Positions 16,229-21,544 of a stretch of DNA of 30,801 bases are shown piece after piece. A program made the position numbers and the translations under genes. A model generated the notes under the pieces. It was not told where the DNA came from. It saw only the letters and a program-made list of their open reading frames with translations, and searched no databases. Every line of letters starts with the position of its first letter. Within the stretch, counting starts at the first letter, position 1. Origin of the DNA: a virus; IMG/VR virus record IMGVR_UViG_3300023180_000261, positions 1 through 30,801 of that record; one strand, given 5' to 3'.

Positions 16229-16919
16229 TGTTAATTATCTCCTTGATTGCCTTAAGTGGAGAGCAAACCACTAAATGTTTAAAATCTGTTGTTGTCGCGC
16301 TAATAACACCAATTACTTCACCTCTTTTATTTAAAACTGGCGATCCTGACGACCCACCAATGGCTGGAATACTGAATATAGATCTTCCGTAAGCATCTCC
16401 GCTATAAATCCCAGCAAAAAGTGGTACCATGTCTTCACCAAAGATACCAATTGGTGATGCTATGTTATATGCTGGATCACCGAGCTTTGGAGGGTTGTTT
16501 GATATGCGATAAGCTGGTAGATCAACTCTTGTAGTCCGTAAAAGACATAAATCGCTTTCCTTATCAAGCGAAACAATTTCAAAATTATGTTTTTTGTTTT
16601 TAAGAGTGATTCCATAGAACTGAATATCTGCTCTAAAGCCTGGAAGCTGTGTTAATCTACCAAAATTGATCTCGCAAACATGCCCAGAGGTCAAAAGATA
16701 AGAATATTTTTCTTTATGAGCGACAATAAATGATGAAGCAGACGATCCATACTTCTTTGTTATACAATGTTTTGGATCTTTTGGGTTACAAGCTGTAATT
16801 TCAATTATTTTTTCGACTTTTAAAAAGGTTCCTTTAAAAAATGGGGAACTTCGGTTGTAAGTTGGACTTGAACAACTATTTAAAATCAGTAAAGTCGCTA
16901 TCAAAAAAATAAATCTCAT
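16215..16919 (-). CDS. Trypsin-like serine protease, predicted lipoprotein
   Basis: The best start is the ATG at 16919, since it begins MRFIFLIATLLILNSCSS, a lipoprotein signal with Cys16. An upstream ATG at 16958 would add 13 residues that spoil the signal and overlap the divergent gene. The mature part is a chymotrypsin-fold protease: His80 in LLTSGHVCE, Asp123 in KESDLCLLR and Ser191 in GGSSGSPVLN. It resembles DegP/trypsin-type peptidases without a PDZ domain. A membrane-anchored protease exported by an infected Gram-negative cell could act in envelope remodelling or superinfection exclusion (inference). Its 3' end overlaps the coiled-coil gene. Confidence 0.82.
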   Translation of the reverse strand: MRFIFLIATLLILNSCSSPTYNRSSPFFKGTFLKVEKIIEITACNPKDPKHCITKKYGSSASSFIVAHKEKYSYLLTSGHVCEINFGRLTQLPGFRADIQFYGITLKNKKHNFEIVSLDKESDLCLLRTTRVDLPAYRISNNPPKLGDPAYNIASPIGIFGEDMVPLFAGIYSGDAYGRSIFSIPAIGGSSGSPVLNKRGEVIGVISATTTDFKHLVVCSPLKAIKEIINNGLQ

Positions 16920-16945
16920 ATAGTAACTACTTTGGAGGATAAGGT

Positions 16946-17143
16946 TTGTACAAAACATTAGTATTTTTAGGTTTTATTTTTATAGCCGCACCAATTAGTC
17001 TATCAACATCAGTTCATAATGTAAATAAAAAACAACAAGAACAAAATTTTAAAAGCAAGTTTGAAAAAGCATACGAACTAAAGACTTATGATCAATTTGA
17101 AAGAGATTTTTTCGAAAAATTTGAAAAAGTTTCTAAAAAGTGA
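16946..17143 (+). CDS. Small exported protein (65 aa), TTG start
   Basis: A 65-residue protein with an N-terminal signal (MYKTLVFLGFIFIAAPISLS) and a short, highly charged mature part (QNFKSKFEKAYELKTYDQFE, ending FEKFEKVSKK). The start is TTG, chosen because GGAGG lies 7 nt upstream. It is divergent from the trypsin-like gene with a gap of only 26 nt. The mature part is reminiscent of the exported 80-residue protein at 17452. No known family; a periplasmic peptide is likely. Confidence 0.65.
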   Translation: MYKTLVFLGFIFIAAPISLSTSVHNVNKKQQEQNFKSKFEKAYELKTYDQFERDFFEKFEKVSKK

Positions 17144-17149
17144 TATACT
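17121..17149 (+). promoter_or_regulatory. Sigma70-type promoter TTGAAA-N17-TATACT
   Basis: A -35 box TTGAAA (17121-17126) and a -10 box TATACT (17144-17149) are separated by exactly 17 nt. The predicted transcript start is about 17156, at or just after the GTG of the next frame. Either that mRNA is leaderless or translation begins further in. Confidence 0.65.
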
Positions 17150-17154
17150 AAGGT

Positions 17155-17451
17155 GTGGAAATATATCAATTTGTTAAAATCTATAGCATCACCAAGTGTT
17201 GTTATGGCAGAATAATAGAAATAATGCGAGATCTGAGTGACTACAACGAAAAAGTCATCGAAGATCTCGCAGAATTCGTTTTAGTTCTTAGTGAAACCAT
17301 GATTTTTATTGAAGATCTGATGGAATCAGTTGATAGTAAAACTGAAGTAATAACAGATAGTGTAATTTTGAAGGAATTTCATAGTCTGTTGAAGACCGCC
17401 GCAGAATTAGAAGTTAAATTAGAAAATTATGTTCCAATTTATTTAAATTAA
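17155..17451 (+). CDS. Hypothetical helical protein (98 or 75 aa)
   Basis: Unrecognised. From the GTG at 17155 the product is 98 residues; from ATG 17224 (MRDLSDYNEKVIEDLAEF) it is 75. The GTG stands 5 nt after a strong -10 box, so it would be used only from a leaderless mRNA; neither start has a convincing Shine-Dalgarno. The protein is acidic and helical (EDLAEFVLVLSETMIFIEDL; LLKTAAELEVKLENY). Its stop abuts, head to head, the stop of the exported 80-residue gene. The later start is safer if leaderless initiation does not occur. Confidence 0.55.
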   Translation: MEIYQFVKIYSITKCCYGRIIEIMRDLSDYNEKVIEDLAEFVLVLSETMIFIEDLMESVDSKTEVITDSVILKEFHSLLKTAAELEVKLENYVPIYLN

Positions 17452-17694
17452 TCACTTTAGATAGCTTTCTTTAGCTGTTAAAAGTAATTCTCTATAAAAA
17501 GACTTCTTTAGCTTTAATAATTTTTCAAATTTTGCTCTAGTTCTAGACTCCATCCAGATTGTAGATGGCTTTTTTATGTTTCCGTCGATCAACTGGTCAC
17601 TAAAATCGTAAAATTTTGAACTAGTCTTCTTTGATTTAGCAAAAATTGGTCCTGATATCAACAAGATTAGTAAAAATGGCAATAATTTTTTCAT
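17452..17694 (-). CDS. Small exported protein (80 aa)
   Basis: An 80-residue protein with a textbook signal peptide (MKKLLPFLLILLISGPIFA, cleavage after Ala19) and a basic mature region (SKFYDFSDQLIDGNIKKPST; RAKFEKLLKLKKSFYRELL). GGAGG stands about 6 nt before the ATG. It lies convergent with the plus-strand helical gene, stop to stop. The family is unknown. It forms part of a run of exported products (16215-17694, 18441-19088). Confidence 0.7.
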   Translation of the reverse strand: MKKLLPFLLILLISGPIFAKSKKTSSKFYDFSDQLIDGNIKKPSTIWMESRTRAKFEKLLKLKKSFYRELLLTAKESYLK

Positions 17695-17717
17695 TTTGCT
17701 CCTCCAACAATAACTAG

Positions 17718-17746
17718 TTAAATTAATTTTTGATTCATGCTACCAT
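17718..17746 (+). promoter_or_regulatory. Possible extended -10 promoter for zinc-protein gene
   Basis: TGCTACCAT (17738-17746) is an extended -10 box, and a weak TTAAAT (17718-17723) lies 17 nt upstream of the TACCAT hexamer. The hexamer ends 6 nt before the ATG at 17753, again placing the transcript start on the start codon. No Shine-Dalgarno is present. Confidence 0.4.
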
Positions 17747-17752
17747 TAAACT

Positions 17753-18094
17753 ATGAGTAATAACTTAAAAAGAAAAATTAAAAGAAAGAAATACTTAGAA
17801 GAAAGAAAGATCTCTGAAAAAGAGCTAGCTTCAAAGATGAAAAACATCTTTTTACCTGATCAATGCTCTAATTGTGAAAAGCCTTTTGATAAAAAGAGCA
17901 GAGAGATGGCTATGACTTGGAAGGTTGTTGCTAGAGAGGAGCGAAAACACCTAATTTGCCCCACCTGTTGGGACCTTATAGAAAGAATTGATCCCCTACG
18001 CGAAGAGCGAGAGCGGAAGCTTCGCCTGCGTCAAGCTCAATTACATACTGAGCAGGGCCAGGAGACTCAATCGAATCCTCAGAATGAGGCTTAG
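17753..18094 (+). CDS. Zinc-ribbon-like phage protein (113 aa)
   Basis: A 113-residue protein with a basic helical N-terminus (MSNNLKRKIKRKKYLEERK) and two Cys pairs, CSNC (38-41) and CPTC (69-72), spaced like a zinc ribbon. A WKVVAREERKHLICPTCW stretch resembles a small family I recall from T4-like marine phages. The last 39 residues (IDPLREERERKLRLRQAQ onwards) are encoded by DNA that also encodes, antisense, the end of the DUF192 protein. It probably binds zinc and perhaps nucleic acid or RNA polymerase; the role is unknown. No ribosome site is visible before the ATG. Confidence 0.75.
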   Translation: MSNNLKRKIKRKKYLEERKISEKELASKMKNIFLPDQCSNCEKPFDKKSREMAMTWKVVAREERKHLICPTCWDLIERIDPLREERERKLRLRQAQLHTEQGQETQSNPQNEA

Positions 18095-18362
18095 CATTCA
18101 AATGGATGCCTATAATCTCGCCATTTTCATCTAAAAACACAATATCAAGTGGAATATAAGTGTTTTTCATCCAAAATGATCGCATCTCAGGTTTGTTGTA
18201 GATAAAAAGACCGGCTGTGTTGGGTCCTAGTGGCTCTTCACGGTACATCAAGCCCTTAGCTTGCTCTACTGGGGTTGTAAATGGAATAAAATTCATGTTC
18301 CTACCACGAAATTTTAAGCTAGATGCTTCTAAAATTTGCCATTTTTTCCATGTATAGAGCAT
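17976..18362 (-). CDS. DUF192 family protein
   Basis: A 128-residue DUF192 protein. The family signature is plain: VEQAKGLMYREEPLGPNTAG, MRSFWMKNTYIPLDIVFLDE, then VIELDAGEASALALRVGDQF near the end. DUF192 proteins are small beta-barrels of unsettled function, usually periplasmic in bacteria; here no signal peptide is present. The last 39 codons overlap the zinc-ribbon gene in antisense by 119 nt, and both readings look conserved. The start is preceded by CTACTTAGTAT, a one-base variant of the late motif with the same 4-nt spacing. Confidence 0.9.
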   Translation of the reverse strand: MLYTWKKWQILEASSLKFRGRNMNFIPFTTPVEQAKGLMYREEPLGPNTAGLFIYNKPEMRSFWMKNTYIPLDIVFLDENGEIIGIHLNAKPHSEDSIESPGPAQYVIELDAGEASALALRVGDQFFL

Positions 18363-18366
18363 ATAC

Positions 18367-18373
18367 TAAGTAG
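18367..18373 (-). promoter_or_regulatory. Variant late promoter motif CTACTTA
   Basis: The minus strand reads CTACTTAGTATATGCTC, with CTACTTA 4 nt before the DUF192 start. It differs by one base from CTATTTA and keeps the exact spacing seen at five other genes. Confidence 0.45.
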
Positions 18374-18389
18374 TTTGAGAGAGAAAAGC

Positions 18390-18418
18390 TTGACTTAGAA
18401 AGCTATCCTTGTTATACT
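18390..18418 (+). promoter_or_regulatory. Sigma70-type promoter TTGACT-N17-TATACT
   Basis: TTGACT (18390-18395) and TATACT (18413-18418) are 17 nt apart, a near-consensus host-type promoter. It precedes GGAGG and the ATG of the exported HEFSS protein, giving a leader of about 16 nt. Confidence 0.75.
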
Positions 18419-18440
18419 GTCAACAGCTTTGGAGGAGACT

Positions 18441-19088
18441 ATGAAGAAGATAGCTATTTTATTTTTCATCTCTTGTTTATCGAGTAATGCATATGCATTT
18501 TCCGTTATAAATAACGGCTCAGTAACAAATTATGTTAAATGCGATAAAGCAAAACAAAAATATTTAAATAAAGCGATACCTAGTATCGGACTTTTTGCTA
18601 AATCTTATAAAAAAGGAACACTGGATAAGTATCTTACTCAAATTAGAGTGTGTAGTGTAATAACTTTAGATGGCATGGATTGGGTGTCCGGTACATACGA
18701 CACAGATAAAAAAATTATTTATCTTAAAACTGCTGGGCGTACAGACATCGAATATATTTTACACCATGAATTCTCTAGTATTGTCTTAAATAATAACAGA
18801 AATATTAATCAAAAACGAGCCCTTTTTCGAAAATTTATTAAATTTAATGATGGCGACTACAGAGGCGTAGGAAGATCCCACCAATCTAACTGGATGGAAG
18901 AAAACCCAGCTTATCAAAAGCGAGGTTTTATAGTTCCTTATGCTCAAACTAATTTCGAAAATGATTTTAACATGATAGTCAGTTACTTAAAAACAAGTTA
19001 CTTAAATTATTCAACAAAAAAGGCTAGAAAGTTTAAAAGATTGAATTATAAATTTAAAGCAGTAGAGCAATTTTATAAAAATCTTTGA
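18441..19088 (+). CDS. Exported metallopeptidase-like protein with HEFSS motif
   Basis: The start is ATG 18441, because GGAGG (18431-18435) is correctly spaced and the product then begins with a signal peptide, MKKIAILFFISCLSSNAYA, cleaved near residue 19. The mature protein is about 197 residues. YILHHEFSSIVL (residues 105-116) looks like a zinc-peptidase HExxH helix, but the second His is Ser (HEFSS), so metal binding may be altered or use other ligands. The C-terminus is basic. It is driven by a strong sigma70-type promoter and ends 16 nt inside the convergent cargo gene. A periplasmic role in the infected cell is inferred. Confidence 0.72.
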   Translation: MKKIAILFFISCLSSNAYAFSVINNGSVTNYVKCDKAKQKYLNKAIPSIGLFAKSYKKGTLDKYLTQIRVCSVITLDGMDWVSGTYDTDKKIIYLKTAGRTDIEYILHHEFSSIVLNNNRNINQKRALFRKFIKFNDGDYRGVGRSHQSNWMEENPAYQKRGFIVPYAQTNFENDFNMIVSYLKTSYLNYSTKKARKFKRLNYKFKAVEQFYKNL

Positions 19089-19837
19089 AATTTATTCTTT
19101 ATAGACTCATTAGTAAGCTTAACATTCACTCGCTTTTCTTTCTTTTTAGGATTTTTTAGATCAAGTTCGGGGTCTCTTTTTAAAGTTGTTGCTTGTGGTA
19201 CCTCAATTGGTTTTACACCATCATCTTCTTTACCAGGAGGTGTGGCTGTTGGCAGCGGTGGCTCTGCCTGGGAACTTATCTGCTGTGCAATTTGAGTTGC
19301 TGTTACATCAACCACATCTTTTTTATTTTCCAATGTTTGGGCTAGCATGTTTACCATTTGATCATTAGAAAATGGAGACTTCTTTGAAAGAGCAGCTAAA
19401 GACGCCCTAAGAAGATCGGGCTGTCTTAAAAATTTAGCAGAATGCTCACAGCCAGAGGCTTTAGATTTTCTACCAATACACTGAAAACCGGGCAAAACGG
19501 CTGCTAAGGCTGTTGCTGTCTTAGGACCGGGGAGTCCATCGACCTTTAGAGGTTTAAGGTCGTTGCCCATAGCGCCTAGTCGGTTTAACTCTTGTTGAAC
19601 TTTCATTAAAAGAGGATCTCTACGTTTACCTTTAATCATAGTTGGCTTGTCAGTGATAGTTTCAGTTTCACCTTTTGCCATCTTGGTGTAAGCTGCTTTT
19701 TCGTTATCTGGGAGGCTGTTAAATTCATCAGCAGTCATGCCAATTGACTCAAGTTCGTCTGGTGTTAACTGCTCGTTTAAAACTGCTTGTAATTCTTCTT
19801 GAATTATTTTTCTAAGCGCTTCTTTCTTAAATTTCAT
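19073..19837 (-). CDS. Candidate capsid cargo protein with peptidoglycan-binding-like domain
   Basis: I place the start at ATG 19837: the product then begins MKFKKEALRKIIQEELQAVL, matching other cargo N-termini here, and GGAG is about 10 nt upstream. ATG 19843 would add two residues. The 254-residue protein continues with an acidic linker and a peptidoglycan-binding-type repeat (LLMKVQQELNRLG; KVDGLPGPKTATALAAVLPG), a helical region and a Pro/Lys-rich tail. It is probably packaged in the head or tail and binds murein. A late CTATTTA motif lies 29 nt upstream of the start. Confidence 0.72.
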   Translation of the reverse strand: MKFKKEALRKIIQEELQAVLNEQLTPDELESIGMTADEFNSLPDNEKAAYTKMAKGETETITDKPTMIKGKRRDPLLMKVQQELNRLGAMGNDLKPLKVDGLPGPKTATALAAVLPGFQCIGRKSKASGCEHSAKFLRQPDLLRASLAALSKKSPFSNDQMVNMLAQTLENKKDVVDVTATQIAQQISSQAEPPLPTATPPGKEDDGVKPIEVPQATTLKRDPELDLKNPKKKEKRVNVKLTNESIKNKFQRFL

Positions 19838-19866
19838 TGACATTAACTCCGCAAATGTGGTAAAAT
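19837..19866 (+). promoter_or_regulatory. Sigma70-type promoter TTGACA-N18-TAAAAT
   Basis: A perfect -35 TTGACA (19837-19842) and TAAAAT (19861-19866) are 18 nt apart, driving the four-helix membrane protein gene rightwards with a leader of about 20 nt. The -10 box shares its last base with the opposite-strand late motif. Confidence 0.65.
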
Positions 19867-19872
19867 AAATAG
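19866..19872 (-). promoter_or_regulatory. Late promoter motif CTATTTA (divergent)
   Basis: CTATTTA on the minus strand (TTAGCTATTTATTTTACC) lies 28 nt from the cargo gene start at 19837. Unlike the 4-nt cases it leaves room for a leader with GGAG. It overlaps the -10 region of the rightward sigma70-type promoter. Confidence 0.55.
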
Positions 19873-19893
19873 CTAATAAAAAAAGTTTAATCC

Positions 19894-20247
19894 ATGTCTA
19901 AAACAACCCTAATTTTACTCGGCTCTCTTATGCTCTTACTAGGTCAAGTCTTCGCTTGGTTCCTAAACAACTCTCAATTTGTTTGGGACTGGTGGAAAGA
20001 TAAGCCGCTAGTGACTTCGCTAATTTTTGCCTTTCCAGTTTCACTGTCATTTTGGTGGGGTTCTAAATGGTCTTATGCTGGATTAGAATCTGCTTGGGGA
20101 TCAAGATTGCTTGGATTTGGACTTTCTTATGTAAGTTTTCCTATTCTAACTTGGGTATTCTTAGGCGAATCTGCTTTTACACCTAAGAATATTGTAAGTT
20201 CTCTTCTTGCTTTTGTGCTTGTTGGTATTCAAATTTTCTGGAAATAA
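19894..20247 (+). CDS. Four-helix membrane protein (117 aa)
   Basis: A 117-residue integral membrane protein with about four hydrophobic helices: TLILLGSLMLLLGQVFAWFL, LVTSLIFAFPVSLSFWW, LLGFGLSYVSFPILTWVFLG and IVSSLLAFVLVGIQIF. Loops are short and Trp-rich. Its size and topology would fit a holin-like or transporter-like protein; no family motif settles it. The ATG lacks a clear Shine-Dalgarno (AAAAAAAGTTTAATCC). It is followed after 37 nt by a small membrane/coiled-coil gene, and such pairs occur in lysis cassettes, but that is only suggestive. Confidence 0.7.
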   Translation: MSKTTLILLGSLMLLLGQVFAWFLNNSQFVWDWWKDKPLVTSLIFAFPVSLSFWWGSKWSYAGLESAWGSRLLGFGLSYVSFPILTWVFLGESAFTPKNIVSSLLAFVLVGIQIFWK

Positions 20248-20251
20248 AAAA

Positions 20252-20258
20252 CTATTTA
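20252..20258 (+). promoter_or_regulatory. Late promoter motif CTATTTA (plus strand)
   Basis: AAACTATTTATCCTATAAAC lies between the two plus-strand membrane genes. It is the one clean plus-strand copy ahead of a plus-strand gene, which fixes the motif's direction. The next start (GTG 20285) is 26 nt downstream with its own GGAGG. Confidence 0.55.
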
Positions 20259-20284
20259 TCCTATAAACCACGGAGGGTGAATGG

Positions 20285-20581
20285 GTGGAAGCATTAAATG
20301 GATTAGTTGAATACGGCATACTTGGTATGTGGACTCTTTCTCTACTATTGTCAAACCACACGATGAGAAAGAACTTTCAGGGTCGCTACGATGACCTAAA
20401 TAAGAATGTAGTTGAGACTCTAAAGAAAAACTACGAAATGTTACAGCGAAATCGCGAAGACCATAAAGAAATTATGGAAAAGCTCGATGAGGGTCTTGAG
20501 GCAATGAAGCAGAAATACCTTGAGGAAAAGCTCAGAGCACAATACGAGCAAAAAGAAAATTGCAAAAATACAAAAGGTTAA
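20285..20581 (+). CDS. Membrane-anchored coiled-coil protein (98 aa), GTG start
   Basis: A 98-residue protein with one N-terminal membrane helix (LVEYGILGMWTLSLLLSN) followed by a long charged coiled coil (RYDDLNKNVVETLKKNYEML; EIMEKLDEGLEAMKQKYLEE). The start is GTG 20285, with GGAGG 8 nt upstream; an ATG at 20281 is out of frame. The topology is like inner-membrane spanin subunits or small membrane anchors. It adjoins the four-helix membrane protein and is convergent with the metallopeptidase gene (stops adjacent). A lysis role is possible but not shown. Confidence 0.7.
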   Translation: MEALNGLVEYGILGMWTLSLLLSNHTMRKNFQGRYDDLNKNVVETLKKNYEMLQRNREDHKEIMEKLDEGLEAMKQKYLEEKLRAQYEQKENCKNTKG

Positions 20582-21211
20582 TTACTCCCTAATCAAAATA
20601 TCTAAAACCTGTCTTTCATGAGGGCGAAGGTCCATTCGCTTGATTCTTTCGAACTCCTCCTTTAAGGTCATTTCAACCAAATTGTCATAAGGATACATCC
20701 AGTAGTAAGCTGAGGAACTAAATTGACGCTTATAGAAGCCCCAGTTTGGCTCCTGTGTCTCTGTCCACCATCTAACGGCCATGCTTACGGCATAAGCCCT
20801 AAACTCCAACTCAGCCCGCCCTGGGGCCGGCAAAGGCAATAGGAATAGCGCACATAGCCAAGCTGGGGGCCAGACCAAACCGAGCGGAGCGAGAATCGCG
20901 AAAATTTGCGGAAACAAGTAGCCAAACTTGTATAGTAAACCCCACCTTTTAGCATCTTTCATGTGAACCCATTCATGAGCTAAGATTACGCAAGCGCTTA
21001 ATGGGTCATCCTCCTTATAGGGTAGGGAGGGGACATAGACCTTGTTCCCTATAACAGTAATGTAGCGGCTCATAAAAGCCTTGTTAAAAAATAAGACCTT
21101 AGATAGGGCTTTCATAAGCAGCGATTTGCGTTTATCAACTAATTCAAAGTCGGGGAATTCCTTTTTTATCTCTAATTCTAGGTTCTTGCGTAATAGGGCG
21201 TAATCCATCAT
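20582..21211 (-). CDS. Membrane-associated HExxH metallopeptidase-like protein
   Basis: A 209-residue protein with a zinc-peptidase motif ILAHEWVHMKD: His79, Glu80, His83, with Glu134 or Glu136 in GRAELEFRAYA as likely third ligand. Residues 92-128 are hydrophobic and Pro-rich (LFPQIFAILAPLGLVW; LCALFLLPLPAP), a probable membrane hairpin between the zinc motif and the Glu. The C-terminus is charged. CTATTTA lies 4 nt before the first of two ATGs, and the ATGATG start overlaps the stop of a 28-codon upstream gene. It may process envelope or virion proteins; the substrate is unknown. Confidence 0.8.
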   Translation of the reverse strand: MMDYALLRKNLELEIKKEFPDFELVDKRKSLLMKALSKVLFFNKAFMSRYITVIGNKVYVPSLPYKEDDPLSACVILAHEWVHMKDAKRWGLLYKFGYLFPQIFAILAPLGLVWPPAWLCALFLLPLPAPGRAELEFRAYAVSMAVRWWTETQEPNWGFYKRQFSSSAYYWMYPYDNLVEMTLKEEFERIKRMDLRPHERQVLDILIRE

Positions 21212-21294
21212 GCTGTAAATAGGTGTTTAAGCCTGGAAAATTCGTATTCTATGGCAGACATAATATTTGCGAGTTTTATTTCATATTCATTCAT
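21208..21294 (-). CDS. Small leader-like protein (28 aa)
   Basis: A 28-codon frame with GGAGG 9 nt before its ATG. The product is MNEYEIKLANIMSAIEYEF followed by SRLKHLFTA, an amphipathic helix. Its TGA overlaps the ATG of the metallopeptidase gene, so coupling is likely. The late CTATTTA for that next gene lies inside its codons, which would let late transcription bypass it. No homologue is known to me. Confidence 0.5.
   Translation of the reverse strand: MNEYEIKLANIMSAIEYEFSRLKHLFTA
21216..21222 (-). promoter_or_regulatory. Late promoter motif CTATTTA
   Basis: The minus strand reads ACACCTATTTACAGCATGATG up to the metallopeptidase start, with 4 nt between motif and first ATG. It is embedded in the end of the 28-codon frame. 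Confidence 0.65.
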
Positions 21295-21341
21295 TAATGA
21301 TTACCTCCAGGTACGGGGCAATTAGCAATTGATAAACTTAG

Positions 21342-21370
21342 TTGACTTTGGACATAAAAGTTGTTATAAT
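21342..21370 (+). promoter_or_regulatory. Sigma70-type promoter TTGACT-N17-TATAAT, leaderless
   Basis: TTGACT (21342-21347) and a perfect TATAAT (21365-21370) are 17 nt apart. The ATG of the next gene begins 7 nt after the -10 box, which is where transcription should start, so the message would be leaderless. Confidence 0.8.
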
Positions 21371-21376
21371 GGCCTT

Positions 21377-21544
21377 ATGAAATACGTTCTAAAATTTATT
21401 CTTCTTTTGGTTGGGTTATTTATAATTTATGACATCGTTGTATTTGGTATAATGGATAACAAACAACCAAACGGAGAGATCATTGAATGCCAATATAAAG
21501 ACCCCTGTCCAGAAGGTGCTTTGATTAAAATTTTTAGTGATTAA
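21377..21544 (+). CDS. Small membrane protein (55 aa)
   Basis: A 55-residue protein starting at ATG 21377: MKYVLKFILLLVGLFIIYD, one membrane helix, then a short loop with two Cys (GEIIECQYKDPCPEG). A longer frame from 21329 exists, but it begins upstream of the promoter's predicted transcript start, so the shorter form is preferred. There is no Shine-Dalgarno, and initiation appears leaderless. It overlaps the convergent L,D-transpeptidase gene by 4 nt. The role is unknown; single-pass phage proteins of this size are often lysis- or exclusion-related. Confidence 0.65.
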   Translation: MKYVLKFILLLVGLFIIYDIVVFGIMDNKQPNGEIIECQYKDPCPEGALIKIFSD

